This document shows, in pieces, positions 49,538-58,278 of a DNA stretch of 64,000 nt. The DNA lies in the NCBI RefSeq assembly GCF_035514885.1, contig NZ_DATJCH010000012.1, forward strand, positions 62,001 through 126,000, written 5' to 3'. The position numbers and the translations under genes are program-made. A model generated the notes under the pieces. The model had not been told where the DNA came from. It made no database searches and was given only the letters and a program-made list of their open reading frames with translations. The DNA comes from Albibacterium sp035514885. GTDB lineage: Bacteria > Bacteroidota > Bacteroidia > Sphingobacteriales > Sphingobacteriaceae. Within the stretch, counting starts at the first letter, position 1. Each line of letters starts with the position of its first letter.

Positions 49538-50566
49538 ATGTATCGTAGAAAATTCTTAAAGCTAACAGGAATGTCTGTCTCATTAAGTGCTATTGGCACA
49601 AAGGTGATAGCAAAGACCATTATTAATCCACCGAAGCAACAAAACAAACCAATTGTTATTTCTACTTGGGACTTCGGGATTGCGGCAAACCAAGCAGCTT
49701 GGAATATCTTATCGACTGGCGGCAGAGCGCTTGATGCAGTAGAGCAAGGTGTTTGGGTGCCAGAGGCAGATCCTAAAAACCAATCTGTTGGGTATGGAGG
49801 TTTACCTGATCGAGATGGCTTTGTAACCTTAGATGCTTGTATCATGGACGAATTTGGAAACTGTGGTTCCGTAGCTGCACTCGAACATATTAAGCATCCC
49901 ATTTCTGTTGCTCGCAAGGTAATGGAAAAAACACCTCACGTAATGCTTGCTGGTGATGGTGCACTTCAATTTGCCCTGCAAAATGGCTTTAAGAAAGAAA
50001 ACCTGCTCACAAAAGAAAGTGCAAAGGCTTGGGAAGAATGGTATAAAACAGCCAAATATCAGCCGGTAGTGAATATAGAGAATAAGCTTTTTGATAAGGT
50101 GACTCCTCAAAAATTACCTGGTAATCAATACAATCATGATACAATCGGCATGTTAGCCTTAGATTCAAAAGGTAACCTGTCTGGTGCTTGTACCACCAGT
50201 GGAATGGCTTATAAACTACATGGGAGAGTAGGCGACAGTCCCATTATTGGAGCAGGTTTATATGTAGATAATGAAATTGGAGGAGCTACTTCTACAGGAG
50301 TTGGCGAAGAAGTAATCCGGAATGTAGGCAGTTTTCTGGTTGTAGAACTCATGCGCCAAGGATATTCACCCGAAGATGCCTGTAAAGAGGCTGTGATGCG
50401 GATTATAAAGAAAAAACCAGATATAGCTAAAAACATACAAGTAGGCTTTTTAGCCCTCAATAAAATGGGTCAGTATGGTGCTTATGCTATACAAAAGGGA
50501 TTTAGTTATGCAGTTTGCAACGCACAAAAGAATGATCTATTGATTTCTGGGAAAAGTTATTATTAA
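49538..50566 (+). CDS. N4-(beta-N-acetylglucosaminyl)-L-asparaginase (glycosylasparaginase)
   Basis: A 342-residue N-terminal-nucleophile hydrolase that cleaves the GlcNAc-Asn link left from N-glycoproteins. The start RRKFLKLTGMSVSLSAIG looks like a Tat signal (twin Arg at 3-4), implying export in folded form. The precursor cuts itself before Thr202 in HDTIGMLALDSKGNLSG, freeing the Thr nucleophile. The substrate-binding GGATSTGVGEEVIRNVGS follows (about 249-266). The periplasmic enzyme of Elizabethkingia (Flavobacterium) meningosepticum has this architecture. cutC follows after 18 bases. Confidence 0.92.
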   Translation: MYRRKFLKLTGMSVSLSAIGTKVIAKTIINPPKQQNKPIVISTWDFGIAANQAAWNILSTGGRALDAVEQGVWVPEADPKNQSVGYGGLPDRDGFVTLDACIMDEFGNCGSVAALEHIKHPISVARKVMEKTPHVMLAGDGALQFALQNGFKKENLLTKESAKAWEEWYKTAKYQPVVNIENKLFDKVTPQKLPGNQYNHDTIGMLALDSKGNLSGACTTSGMAYKLHGRVGDSPIIGAGLYVDNEIGGATSTGVGEEVIRNVGSFLVVELMRQGYSPEDACKEAVMRIIKKKPDIAKNIQVGFLALNKMGQYGAYAIQKGFSYAVCNAQKNDLLISGKSYY

Positions 50567-50584
50567 CAGCACTTAAAAAAACGG

Positions 50585-51322
50585 ATGATTAATATGGAAG
50601 TATGTGCCAACTCTTTAGAGTCGGCAATTGCAGCACAAAAGGGAGGAGCAATAAGGGTTGAGCTTTGCGATAATCTGGCAGAAGGAGGTACCACACCCAG
50701 CTATGCCCAAATAGCCATGGCTAAAAAGATGTTACAGATTAAGGTATATCCAATTATACGCCCCAGGGGAGGTGATTTTCTATATACGCAGTTGGAGTTT
50801 GAGCTAATGAAGGAAGATATTAAAATATGTAAGTCTTTAAAATGTGATGGTGTAGTCATTGGCATTTTAAAGGCAGATGGCAGCATTGATAAAGAAAGAT
50901 GTAAGGTTTTAGTAGAGCTGGCCAGTCCCATGGGTGTAACTTTTCACCGTGCCTTTGATATGAGTAACGACTTCGAAAAAGCCTTGGAAGATATTATCGA
51001 AATTGGCTGTGAGCGTGTGCTTAGCTCAGGCGGCGAGTCTTCTGCTTTGAAAGGTGCCGCTACTTTAGCCAAGCTAATTGAGCAAAGTGCCGGCAGAATT
51101 ATAGTGATGCCTGGTGCGGGTATATCCAAAACAAACATTACCGAACTCATCAAAATTACCGATGCTATAGAATTCCACGCTTCTGCAAGGCATACTTCAA
51201 GTAGCGAAATGCAATTCAAGAATCAGAAACTAAGTATGGGAGCAGCTGCTGATGAGTTTAGCCATGATCTTACCGACAGCCAGTTGGTAAAAGAATTAAT
51301 TGATTTGGCAAATAGCAATTAA
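50585..51322 (+). CDS. cutC: CutC family protein (copper homeostasis-like TIM barrel)
   Basis: A 245-residue TIM-barrel protein of the CutC family. Conserved blocks are MEVCANSLESAIAAQKGGA (about residues 4-22), RVELCDNLAEGGTTPSY, PIIRPRGGDFLYT (about 57-69), FHRAFDMSND (about 121-130), VLSSGGESSAL and IVMPGAGI. The family was linked to copper tolerance, but copper binding is doubtful and the biochemical role is open. In Bacteroidota cutC often accompanies sugar or glycan genes, which fits the glycosylasparaginase upstream. An internal ATG at 50594 is an alternative start. Confidence 0.92.
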   Translation: MINMEVCANSLESAIAAQKGGAIRVELCDNLAEGGTTPSYAQIAMAKKMLQIKVYPIIRPRGGDFLYTQLEFELMKEDIKICKSLKCDGVVIGILKADGSIDKERCKVLVELASPMGVTFHRAFDMSNDFEKALEDIIEIGCERVLSSGGESSALKGAATLAKLIEQSAGRIIVMPGAGISKTNITELIKITDAIEFHASARHTSSSEMQFKNQKLSMGAAADEFSHDLTDSQLVKELIDLANSN

Positions 51323-51326
51323 CTCT

Positions 51327-52028
51327 TTATTTAGAATCCATATCTTGAAAGACAAATCCAACTCCATAAACATTATTGATTTGAATTCTTTTTGATGGCG
51401 AGAGTGCTTTACGGAGCCTTGAAATAAAAACATCTAAACTTCTACCCATAAAATAATCGTTTTCACCCCACAAGTTTGTCAGAATTTCTTCTCTAGAAAG
51501 AACTCGATTGCTAAACCGATACAGATACAGCAAAAGCTCTCCTTCTCTAATCGTAAGGAACACTTCTTTATTATTTGCAAAGGTCAACTTTAAAAGATCC
51601 TGGTTAAAAATAACATCACCGATTTTCAGACAATTCGGATTATCTAAATGATTTTTCTCAGTACTTCTTTTAAGAATATTGTTAATTCTTAATACCAATT
51701 CATCAATATCAAAGGGTTTTGTAATATAATCATCTGCTCCAAGCTTTAACCCGGTAAGCCGATCGGGTTTTTCATTTCTTGCAGTTAGAAACACAAACGG
51801 CTGATCTCGATTTAATTTTAAAATCTTACTTATAAAATCAAAACCATTACAACCAGGAAGATAAATGTCTACTATTAGAAGATCAAAATCCTGATCCTTT
51901 AAATACGTTTTATAAGCAGATTCGGCAGTTTTAAACAAACTCACCTTGAATCCTACAAGCTCCAAGTATTGCTTGACCACATTTCCAAGATCATTCTCAT
52001 CCTCTAGATAAAGTATATTTTTTATCAT
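51327..52028 (-). CDS. OmpR-type response regulator next to the SusC/D operon
   Basis: A 233-residue two-domain regulator. ATG 52028 is selected: it overlaps the kinase stop in an ATGA junction, while the longer start at 52055 lies within the kinase gene. The receiver shows YLEDEND, phosphoacceptor Asp54 in LLIVDIYLPGCNGFD, FLTARNEK and YITKPFDIDEL. The winged helix has LTIREGELLLYLYRFSNRVL and GRSLDVFISRLRKAL. With the kinase it forms a two-component pair. The 11-bp repeats before the divergent SusC gene are its likely target, though the PhoB-like regulator at 10997 competes for that role. Confidence 0.93.
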   Translation of the reverse strand: MIKNILYLEDENDLGNVVKQYLELVGFKVSLFKTAESAYKTYLKDQDFDLLIVDIYLPGCNGFDFISKILKLNRDQPFVFLTARNEKPDRLTGLKLGADDYITKPFDIDELVLRINNILKRSTEKNHLDNPNCLKIGDVIFNQDLLKLTFANNKEVFLTIREGELLLYLYRFSNRVLSREEILTNLWGENDYFMGRSLDVFISRLRKALSPSKRIQINNVYGVGFVFQDMDSK

Positions 52029-53407
52029 AATATTGCTTTTTGAATAATGATACAAAATGTTGTGTAGTGACCATTCTTACTATGGACCTCCAATTGCCAT
52101 TCGTGTATCTTTACAATCTCACTTACATAATATAACCCTAAACCCAAACCGCTTGTATTCTTTATAATACGTGCTTGATAAAATTTCTCAAATATTTTTT
52201 TACGCGACTTCTCTGGAATCCCTACACCATTATCCGTGATGTTGAGTCGTATTTCATTATTATTATTCTCTATTTCAAAATGAATTAGTTTAGATGGGGA
52301 AAGATTATGCTTAATGGCATTATCAATAATATTATTTAATAAAGTTATCAATAAAAAGTGGTCAGCTTTAATAAAAATAGGTTCAATGTTATCAAAATTA
52401 TTGCTAAACTTTACGTTCTCATCTTTCTTTAATTCGTAATCTTGTGTTATTTCTTTTATAAATCCTATTAGTTCTAAATTTGTTTTTTTTATTTCTTTTT
52501 TATTAAACTTTGCGGTGTCCACAACATGATTTACTAAAGCTTTTAATCGCAAACTTTGCCGCTCAATAACATCTGTTAACACCACATTATTATTATCCCT
52601 TTGTAGGCTCTTATTAGCCACAAGGATAGTTGCAATGGGTGTATTAAATTCATGTGTTATACTATTTATAAAGTCTGATCTTATTTCAGAAAGTGCTTTT
52701 TGCTTTAACCAGTTTCTATAGGTGGAAAAATAAATTCCAATAACTAAAACAATGGAAATAAATGACAGAAGAAAGGCAGGCAGGGAACTTTTTAAAATCG
52801 CTAAGCTTCTGTTTTGTGTATCCACATGCAAAAGAAAGACAATGGAATAAGAATTCGGTTCTGAGCTACTTACCTTTAATGAAGTTATTAAATTCTGTGG
52901 ATTGAGTTCAGTCAAACCACCGCTAATTATCGAAGAATGTTCATTCGAGGAATCCCTTTCAAACAAATTAATAAATTGGGTTCCGTCAAAAGTGATGTTT
53001 AGACTTTTTATAACCAAAGCGTAACGTAGATCTTCCTTTAAGTGATTCTTTTTAATGATACGATTAATCACATCATTCATATTACTCGATTGTTTGAGTC
53101 TTTTTAAAAGACTGTCGCTTATCAATTCAGTTTTTTCAGTAAATCCTTTTGGGGTTGTGCTATAAAGTATCTTTAATTGAGGCAGGTTAGGGTATATATA
53201 ATCATCTATAATCTCTTGTCCTCCTGGAAAGAGTTTATCATTATGAATAATTTGATTATAGCTTTCGCTTATTGCCATCTTTTCATTTAAGTAATACTGT
53301 TTGTTATTTAATATAACGGTATTATAAAGCAATCTGGATTGAACAAAAATTAATATTGCTAAACTTAAGAAGGCAATAACTTTATACAGCTTTATTGTTG
53401 AACTCAT
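52025..53407 (-). CDS. Membrane sensor histidine kinase
   Basis: A 460-residue kinase with one membrane helix at about residues 8-24 and a second at about 208-228. They enclose a 180-residue periplasmic sensor with no domain I recognise. The HisKA phosphoacceptor is His252 in DFINSITHEFNTPIATIL. The ATPase domain has the N box NNIIDNAIKHN, G1 ITDNGVGIPE, the F box FEKFYQ and G2 SGLGLGLYYV. It probably senses a glycan or breakdown product near the outer membrane and phosphorylates the regulator encoded next. It is divergent from the SusC gene. Confidence 0.93.
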   Translation of the reverse strand: MSSTIKLYKVIAFLSLAILIFVQSRLLYNTVILNNKQYYLNEKMAISESYNQIIHNDKLFPGGQEIIDDYIYPNLPQLKILYSTTPKGFTEKTELISDSLLKRLKQSSNMNDVINRIIKKNHLKEDLRYALVIKSLNITFDGTQFINLFERDSSNEHSSIISGGLTELNPQNLITSLKVSSSEPNSYSIVFLLHVDTQNRSLAILKSSLPAFLLSFISIVLVIGIYFSTYRNWLKQKALSEIRSDFINSITHEFNTPIATILVANKSLQRDNNNVVLTDVIERQSLRLKALVNHVVDTAKFNKKEIKKTNLELIGFIKEITQDYELKKDENVKFSNNFDNIEPIFIKADHFLLITLLNNIIDNAIKHNLSPSKLIHFEIENNNNEIRLNITDNGVGIPEKSRKKIFEKFYQARIIKNTSGLGLGLYYVSEIVKIHEWQLEVHSKNGHYTTFCIIIQKAIL

Positions 53408-53459
53408 GTGTTAGGTTTGGAAATAACTAAAATAGAGAAATTTATTTAAGAACAATCCC

Positions 53460-53503
53460 GTTAAGTATCCATTAACAATTCGTTAGGATTTCATTAACAA
53501 AGC
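53460..53503 (+). promoter_or_regulatory. Four tandem 11-bp repeats upstream of SusC gene
   Basis: GTTAAGTATCC, ATTAACAATTC, GTTAGGATTTC and ATTAACAAAGC follow each other without gaps (period exactly 11). This is the pattern of PhoB/PhoP/OmpR-type activator sites. TAATTTTA at 53521-53528 could serve as a weak -7 box, so the repeats would lie just upstream of, and partly over, the -33 position. CATTAACAATTCGTTA (53470-53485) matches 10924-10939 at 15 of 16 positions. Confidence 0.55.
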
Positions 53504-53585
53504 CCCCCATCAATAATATCTAATTTTACCCTACAGTTAACCAAATCATTTATAACCAAATCATTTATTGGATTAATCAAATTCT

Positions 53586-56576
53586 ATGAAAAATTCATTA
53601 CCAAAAGAAAAACTGGTATTTTTTAGATTAAGAGCCCTTTTTACTTTATTAGGTTTTTTCCTGCTTCTTAATTTAAATAATGCCTATTCACAACAAAATT
53701 CCATTAAAGGAGTTGTGAGAGATGGAGCTAATCAGGAAACTTTGCCTGGTGTTTCCGTGAGTGTGAAAAACTCTACAAAAGTCGCAGTAACAAACGAAGA
53801 AGGACAATTTACGATTGAAGCATCACCAGAAGATGTCCTCGTATTTTCTTACATAGGTTTCCTAGTAAAAGAAGAAACAGTGGGAAATCGTACCGTGATT
53901 AATGTTGCAATGCAGGCGGATAAAAAGCTTTTAGATGAAGTAGTCGTAATTGGATATGGAACTCAAAAAAGGAGCGAAGTTACTTCTGCAGTTGCTACTG
54001 TAAAAGAGGAAGACTTTAACCAAGGCGGTTCAAGATCTGCAATGGATTTAATTCAAGGAAAGGTAGCGGGATTGAATATTACCAGAGCAGAAGGAAGCAA
54101 TCCAAATTCAGGTACAGCTATACAACTTAGAGGAATCACTTCACTCACTGGAACACGCGAGCCACTGATTGTAATTGATGGTATCCCCGGTGGAAGCCTA
54201 GATTTACTGCAACAAGAAGACATCGAGTCTTTTGATGTTTTAAAAGACGGATCAGCAGCAGCAATTTATGGTACCCGTGGAAATGCAGGGGTAATCTTAA
54301 TTACTACTAAAAAAGGAAAAGCAGGTGACCCTGTATATGAATATTCAACCTATTTTCAGCGGGAGTTCATTGATAAAAAGCCTGCCTACTTAAGTGCAAA
54401 TCAGTTCAGAGATTTAATTAAAGACGGTGTAATCAATAGTTCCCAAGACCTGGGTTCCTCTACCGATCTGTATGACCTTCTAGTGGATAAGGATAATTTA
54501 AGCCAATATCATACGCTAGCAGCCTCTGGCGGAACAGCGAAAGCAAATTACAGAGCATCTTTGTTTTATAATGATGCAAATGGAATTGCTGTTCAAAACG
54601 GGCGTAAACAGTTTGGTGGACGATTAAACTTCAACCAAACTGGTTTGCAAGACCGATTAAAATTGCAAATGAATGTGGCAACGAATTTTAACAGAGCCAA
54701 TCTTTTAGGTGGTGATCGTGGTTTCTTCGAACAAGCAATTCAACGTAACCCTACTGCACCAATTTATAATGAGGATGGTACTTTTGTTGAAACTCAAGCT
54801 TTTAATAATTACAATCCTCTTTCTCGTCTTGCAAACAGAATTAATGAGAGAAATCAACAGACTTTTTCTGGCGACGCAAAATTATCCCTTGAAATAATTG
54901 ATGGATTAACAGCTTCTGCTTTCGGATCGTATGTTAGAGACAACTACAATGACAGGCAATATAGATCAAAAAATGATTGGGATCAACGTCCTAACTCGGA
55001 TTATCAAGGAATGGGTTATGCCTATAAAAGCAATTTTTTAAACTGGACTCAAACTTTTGAATCCACAATTGATTATAGTAAAACCTTTGCCGAGGTTCAT
55101 GCTTTAAGTGCAGTATTAGGTTATAGTTACCAATATAGTTCTGAAGAAACCTTTAACGTCAATAACAATGGGTTTACAACAGATGGTTTTCTTGATTGGA
55201 ATATCGGTGCAGGAAGTGCAATTAATAATGATTTATTACCTAGACCCGGCATGGGCAGCAATAAATTTGATAATCGTCTAGCTGCATTTTTTGGTAGAGT
55301 TAATTACGCATATAACGGAAAGTATTTTGTACAGGCAATATTACGTAGAGAAGGTTCTTCCCGTTTTGGTGCCAATCACAAATGGGGTAATTTTCCTGCT
55401 ATGTCTTTAGGATGGACACTTTCGGAAGAAGAGTTTATGCAGGGAATTACTGCCATCAACAATTTGAAGCTTCGTGTAGGATATGGTGTAACAGGTAACC
55501 AAGGTATTCCAAATTACCAATCCTTAGTAACACTTGGAACTGGAGGAGTATATCCTATTGATGATGTTTACTATCAAACATACGGTGCAGCCAGAAACCC
55601 TAACCCTGATTTGAAATGGGAACGTAAAGCAGAATGGAACTTTGGTTTAGACTTTGGTGCTTTTGCTAATCGTATTACTGGATCCATCGACGTATATAGA
55701 AGAAATACTACCGATTTATTGTATCGATATAATGCACAACAACCTCCATTTGTTAGAAACACGTTATATACTAATGTAGGCTCAATTAGTAATAAGGGAG
55801 TAGAAATTTTACTTTCTGGAACGCCTATTCAAAATGACGATTTTAGTTGGAATGTAAGCTTAACTGCAAGCTCTCAGTTCAATAAACTTACCAAGTTGTC
55901 TAACGATGTTTTTCAAGCAAACTACTTAGAGTTTTACGGACTTCCATCTCCCGGTAATTTAGGAAACGCATTCCGATTGGAAGAGGGGGGAGAAGTAGGA
56001 AACTTTTACGGAAAACGATTTGCAGGATTCAATGATGAAGGAAAATGGCTTTTTTATAAGGCAGATGGAAGTGTGGCACTGGCAGGTGAAATGAATAACG
56101 ATGATTTAGCCATCATTGGCAATGGGGTTCCTAAATACAATGCCGGTTTAAGTAATACCATTAACTATAAAAATTTTGATCTAACAGTGTTTTTCAGAGG
56201 AAAATTTGATTTCGATATCTTAAATACTAAAGAACTTTATTTCGGAAATAAGAAGTGGTTGCCAAATAACGTGTTAGAAAGTGCAATAGGAAAGAATAGT
56301 GAACTAAATGATGATCCACAATACTCTGATTATTATTTAGAAAGAGGAAACTTTGTGAAATTGGATAACCTTACATTAGGATATCGATTTAACTTAAAAA
56401 CTCCTTACATACGAAATATGCGCCTGTATGTTTCAGGAAGGAACTTAGCGACCATAACAGGATATAGTGGAATAGATCCTGAGTTACAAGATACCGGATT
56501 CGAAACTGGAGTAGATAGAAGAGATTTTTATCCAAGAACGAAATCATGGACAATCGGATTAAATGTCGGCTTCTAA
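53586..56576 (+). CDS. SusC/RagA-type TonB-linked outer membrane transporter
   Basis: A 996-residue TonB-dependent transporter. The signal peptide ends near NAYSQQN (about residue 36). A CarboxypepD_reg-like domain follows (SIKGVVRDGANQETLPGVSV, about 38-57, to about 115). Next is the linker with DEVVVIGYGTQKRSEVT (about 119-135), the SusC signature. The plug is about 135-245 (GKVAGLNITRAEGSNPNSG, IQLRGITSLTG, DGSAAAIYGTRGNAGVILI), and the beta-barrel ends in TIGLNVGF. It imports a bound oligosaccharide across the outer membrane together with the SusD protein encoded 35 bases downstream. The length is typical. The two-component genes upstream are divergent. Confidence 0.95.
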   Translation: MKNSLPKEKLVFFRLRALFTLLGFFLLLNLNNAYSQQNSIKGVVRDGANQETLPGVSVSVKNSTKVAVTNEEGQFTIEASPEDVLVFSYIGFLVKEETVGNRTVINVAMQADKKLLDEVVVIGYGTQKRSEVTSAVATVKEEDFNQGGSRSAMDLIQGKVAGLNITRAEGSNPNSGTAIQLRGITSLTGTREPLIVIDGIPGGSLDLLQQEDIESFDVLKDGSAAAIYGTRGNAGVILITTKKGKAGDPVYEYSTYFQREFIDKKPAYLSANQFRDLIKDGVINSSQDLGSSTDLYDLLVDKDNLSQYHTLAASGGTAKANYRASLFYNDANGIAVQNGRKQFGGRLNFNQTGLQDRLKLQMNVATNFNRANLLGGDRGFFEQAIQRNPTAPIYNEDGTFVETQAFNNYNPLSRLANRINERNQQTFSGDAKLSLEIIDGLTASAFGSYVRDNYNDRQYRSKNDWDQRPNSDYQGMGYAYKSNFLNWTQTFESTIDYSKTFAEVHALSAVLGYSYQYSSEETFNVNNNGFTTDGFLDWNIGAGSAINNDLLPRPGMGSNKFDNRLAAFFGRVNYAYNGKYFVQAILRREGSSRFGANHKWGNFPAMSLGWTLSEEEFMQGITAINNLKLRVGYGVTGNQGIPNYQSLVTLGTGGVYPIDDVYYQTYGAARNPNPDLKWERKAEWNFGLDFGAFANRITGSIDVYRRNTTDLLYRYNAQQPPFVRNTLYTNVGSISNKGVEILLSGTPIQNDDFSWNVSLTASSQFNKLTKLSNDVFQANYLEFYGLPSPGNLGNAFRLEEGGEVGNFYGKRFAGFNDEGKWLFYKADGSVALAGEMNNDDLAIIGNGVPKYNAGLSNTINYKNFDLTVFFRGKFDFDILNTKELYFGNKKWLPNNVLESAIGKNSELNDDPQYSDYYLERGNFVKLDNLTLGYRFNLKTPYIRNMRLYVSGRNLATITGYSGIDPELQDTGFETGVDRRDFYPRTKSWTIGLNVGF

Positions 56577-56610
56577 TCTATAATTCCTAACAATTTTAAA
56601 TAAGACATCA

Positions 56611-58239
56611 ATGAAGAAATATATAAATAAAGGCCTTTTTATAAGCATGTTAAGCTTATGTATGGTATCGCTAAGCAATTGTACAAAACTAGATGAAAAA
56701 CTGTACAATGAATTGAACGAGAATAATTTCTATAATAATAAACTTGAGGTAATGCAGGCCTCTTTAAGACCATTTACTCATATGCAAGCTTGGCTTGCAC
56801 CTACAGGCCAAAGTGCCTATTATTATCATTCTGAACTTTCGTCTGATCAGTTGGCATGGCCTCAGAAAGGTCGTCATGGTTACGATGGAGGAGACCATTT
56901 TCGCCAGCATTATCATACTTGGACCTCAAATGAAGGTAGAATGAGAAGCACGTGGGAATTAATGTGGACAGGAGTAGGTTATGTGAATTCAGCCATAGAA
57001 GATTTATCAAAATTAGATTACGTTAAATTAGGTATGACCGAAACTGAAATGAACTCGGTTTTAGCTGAGCTAAAAGTATTGAGAGCTTTTCATTACATGA
57101 AAATTATGGATTTATGGGGAAATGTACCTATCGTAACCACCGTTGGTGAACCTGTAAACCCACCAACCCACCCTCGTAAAGAAGTATTTGAATTTGTTCA
57201 AAGCGAACTGGAAACTTATGTTCCCGCTTTACAACCTTATTCAAATGAATTAATTGGTCGAGTTTCACAAGCAGCTGGTTATGCTATGTTATCAGAACTG
57301 TATCTGAATGCAGAAAAATGGTATGGAACGCAGATGTGGGATAAGTGTATTGAAGCATCTAACAAAATTATTGATGGATCTGCCGGAGGTATTAATGGTG
57401 GACCAAAATTAGCCCCAGATCTAGAATTAAATTTCAGTAATGTCAATAAAACTTCACCAGAGGCGCTTTTTCAAGTTGCTTATAGCCGTAAAGGTGGTTT
57501 TGAATTTGGTTGGGGTGGATTCTTTATGGGTTACGATTCGATGAAAGAAGTGTTAAACGTAGGGTACGGAGGTTGGAATGCATTTGTAGTAGTGCCTAGT
57601 GCATTTGATGCCTATGCAGAAAATGATTTACGTAAAAAAGAATGGTTCCTATTTGGCCCTCAGTATAAATACCAAACAACTACTCCAGTTATGGGAAGTG
57701 AAGAATGGAGCGGAAAACCTCTTGTTTTCGTAAACAGTATTCGTCGTGAAAGTGAAGGTGATTTAACAAGTGAAGGTAGCATGGCTGAAGGAGAAGAAAA
57801 TAGCGGTGCACGTTTCAATAAATATAAATCTGGAACCTTAGACGATCCTAATTACTTAGAAAATCATTATATCCTTTACCGTTTAACTGAAATCTACTTT
57901 AATAAAGCAGAAGCCATTATGCGAAAAAATGGAGGATCAGCAACATCCGAAGCAGTTGAATTGATTAATGCAAGTAGAAAGAGAGCATTCTCGGCCGCTG
58001 ATTGGCCAGCTGCAAGATACACTACTGCCACACTAACTTTAGATGAATTGCTTGCAGAAAGAGGTAGAGAGTTTGTCTTTGAAGGAAAAAGGAGAACTGA
58101 TTTAATTCGATTTGGCGAATACATCAATGGAACCTGGTGGGATCATAAGCCAACAGGAGATGTAAATAGGGAGATTTATCCAATTCCTCATACACAAATT
58201 GCAGCAAATCCTAATTTAATTCAGAATCCAGGATACTAA
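56611..58239 (+). CDS. SusD/RagB-type outer membrane lipoprotein
   Basis: A 542-residue starch-binding-like lipoprotein that caps the SusC barrel and captures the substrate. The lipobox is LSNC (Cys at about 24). The helical SusD core shows LKVLRAFHYMKIMDLWGNVP (about residues 155-174) and ETYVPALQPY in the N-terminal part. The C-terminal part has the conserved ILYRLTEIYFNKAEAIMRKN (about 422-441) and LAERGREFVFEGKRRTDLIR (about 491-510). It ends in IPHTQIAANPNLIQNPGY, typical for the family. It always works as a pair with SusC. Confidence 0.95.
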   Translation: MKKYINKGLFISMLSLCMVSLSNCTKLDEKLYNELNENNFYNNKLEVMQASLRPFTHMQAWLAPTGQSAYYYHSELSSDQLAWPQKGRHGYDGGDHFRQHYHTWTSNEGRMRSTWELMWTGVGYVNSAIEDLSKLDYVKLGMTETEMNSVLAELKVLRAFHYMKIMDLWGNVPIVTTVGEPVNPPTHPRKEVFEFVQSELETYVPALQPYSNELIGRVSQAAGYAMLSELYLNAEKWYGTQMWDKCIEASNKIIDGSAGGINGGPKLAPDLELNFSNVNKTSPEALFQVAYSRKGGFEFGWGGFFMGYDSMKEVLNVGYGGWNAFVVVPSAFDAYAENDLRKKEWFLFGPQYKYQTTTPVMGSEEWSGKPLVFVNSIRRESEGDLTSEGSMAEGEENSGARFNKYKSGTLDDPNYLENHYILYRLTEIYFNKAEAIMRKNGGSATSEAVELINASRKRAFSAADWPAARYTTATLTLDELLAERGREFVFEGKRRTDLIRFGEYINGTWWDHKPTGDVNREIYPIPHTQIAANPNLIQNPGY

Positions 58240-58278
58240 ATCTTATTATTGCGAATAAAAAAACTAAAACCATTTACT

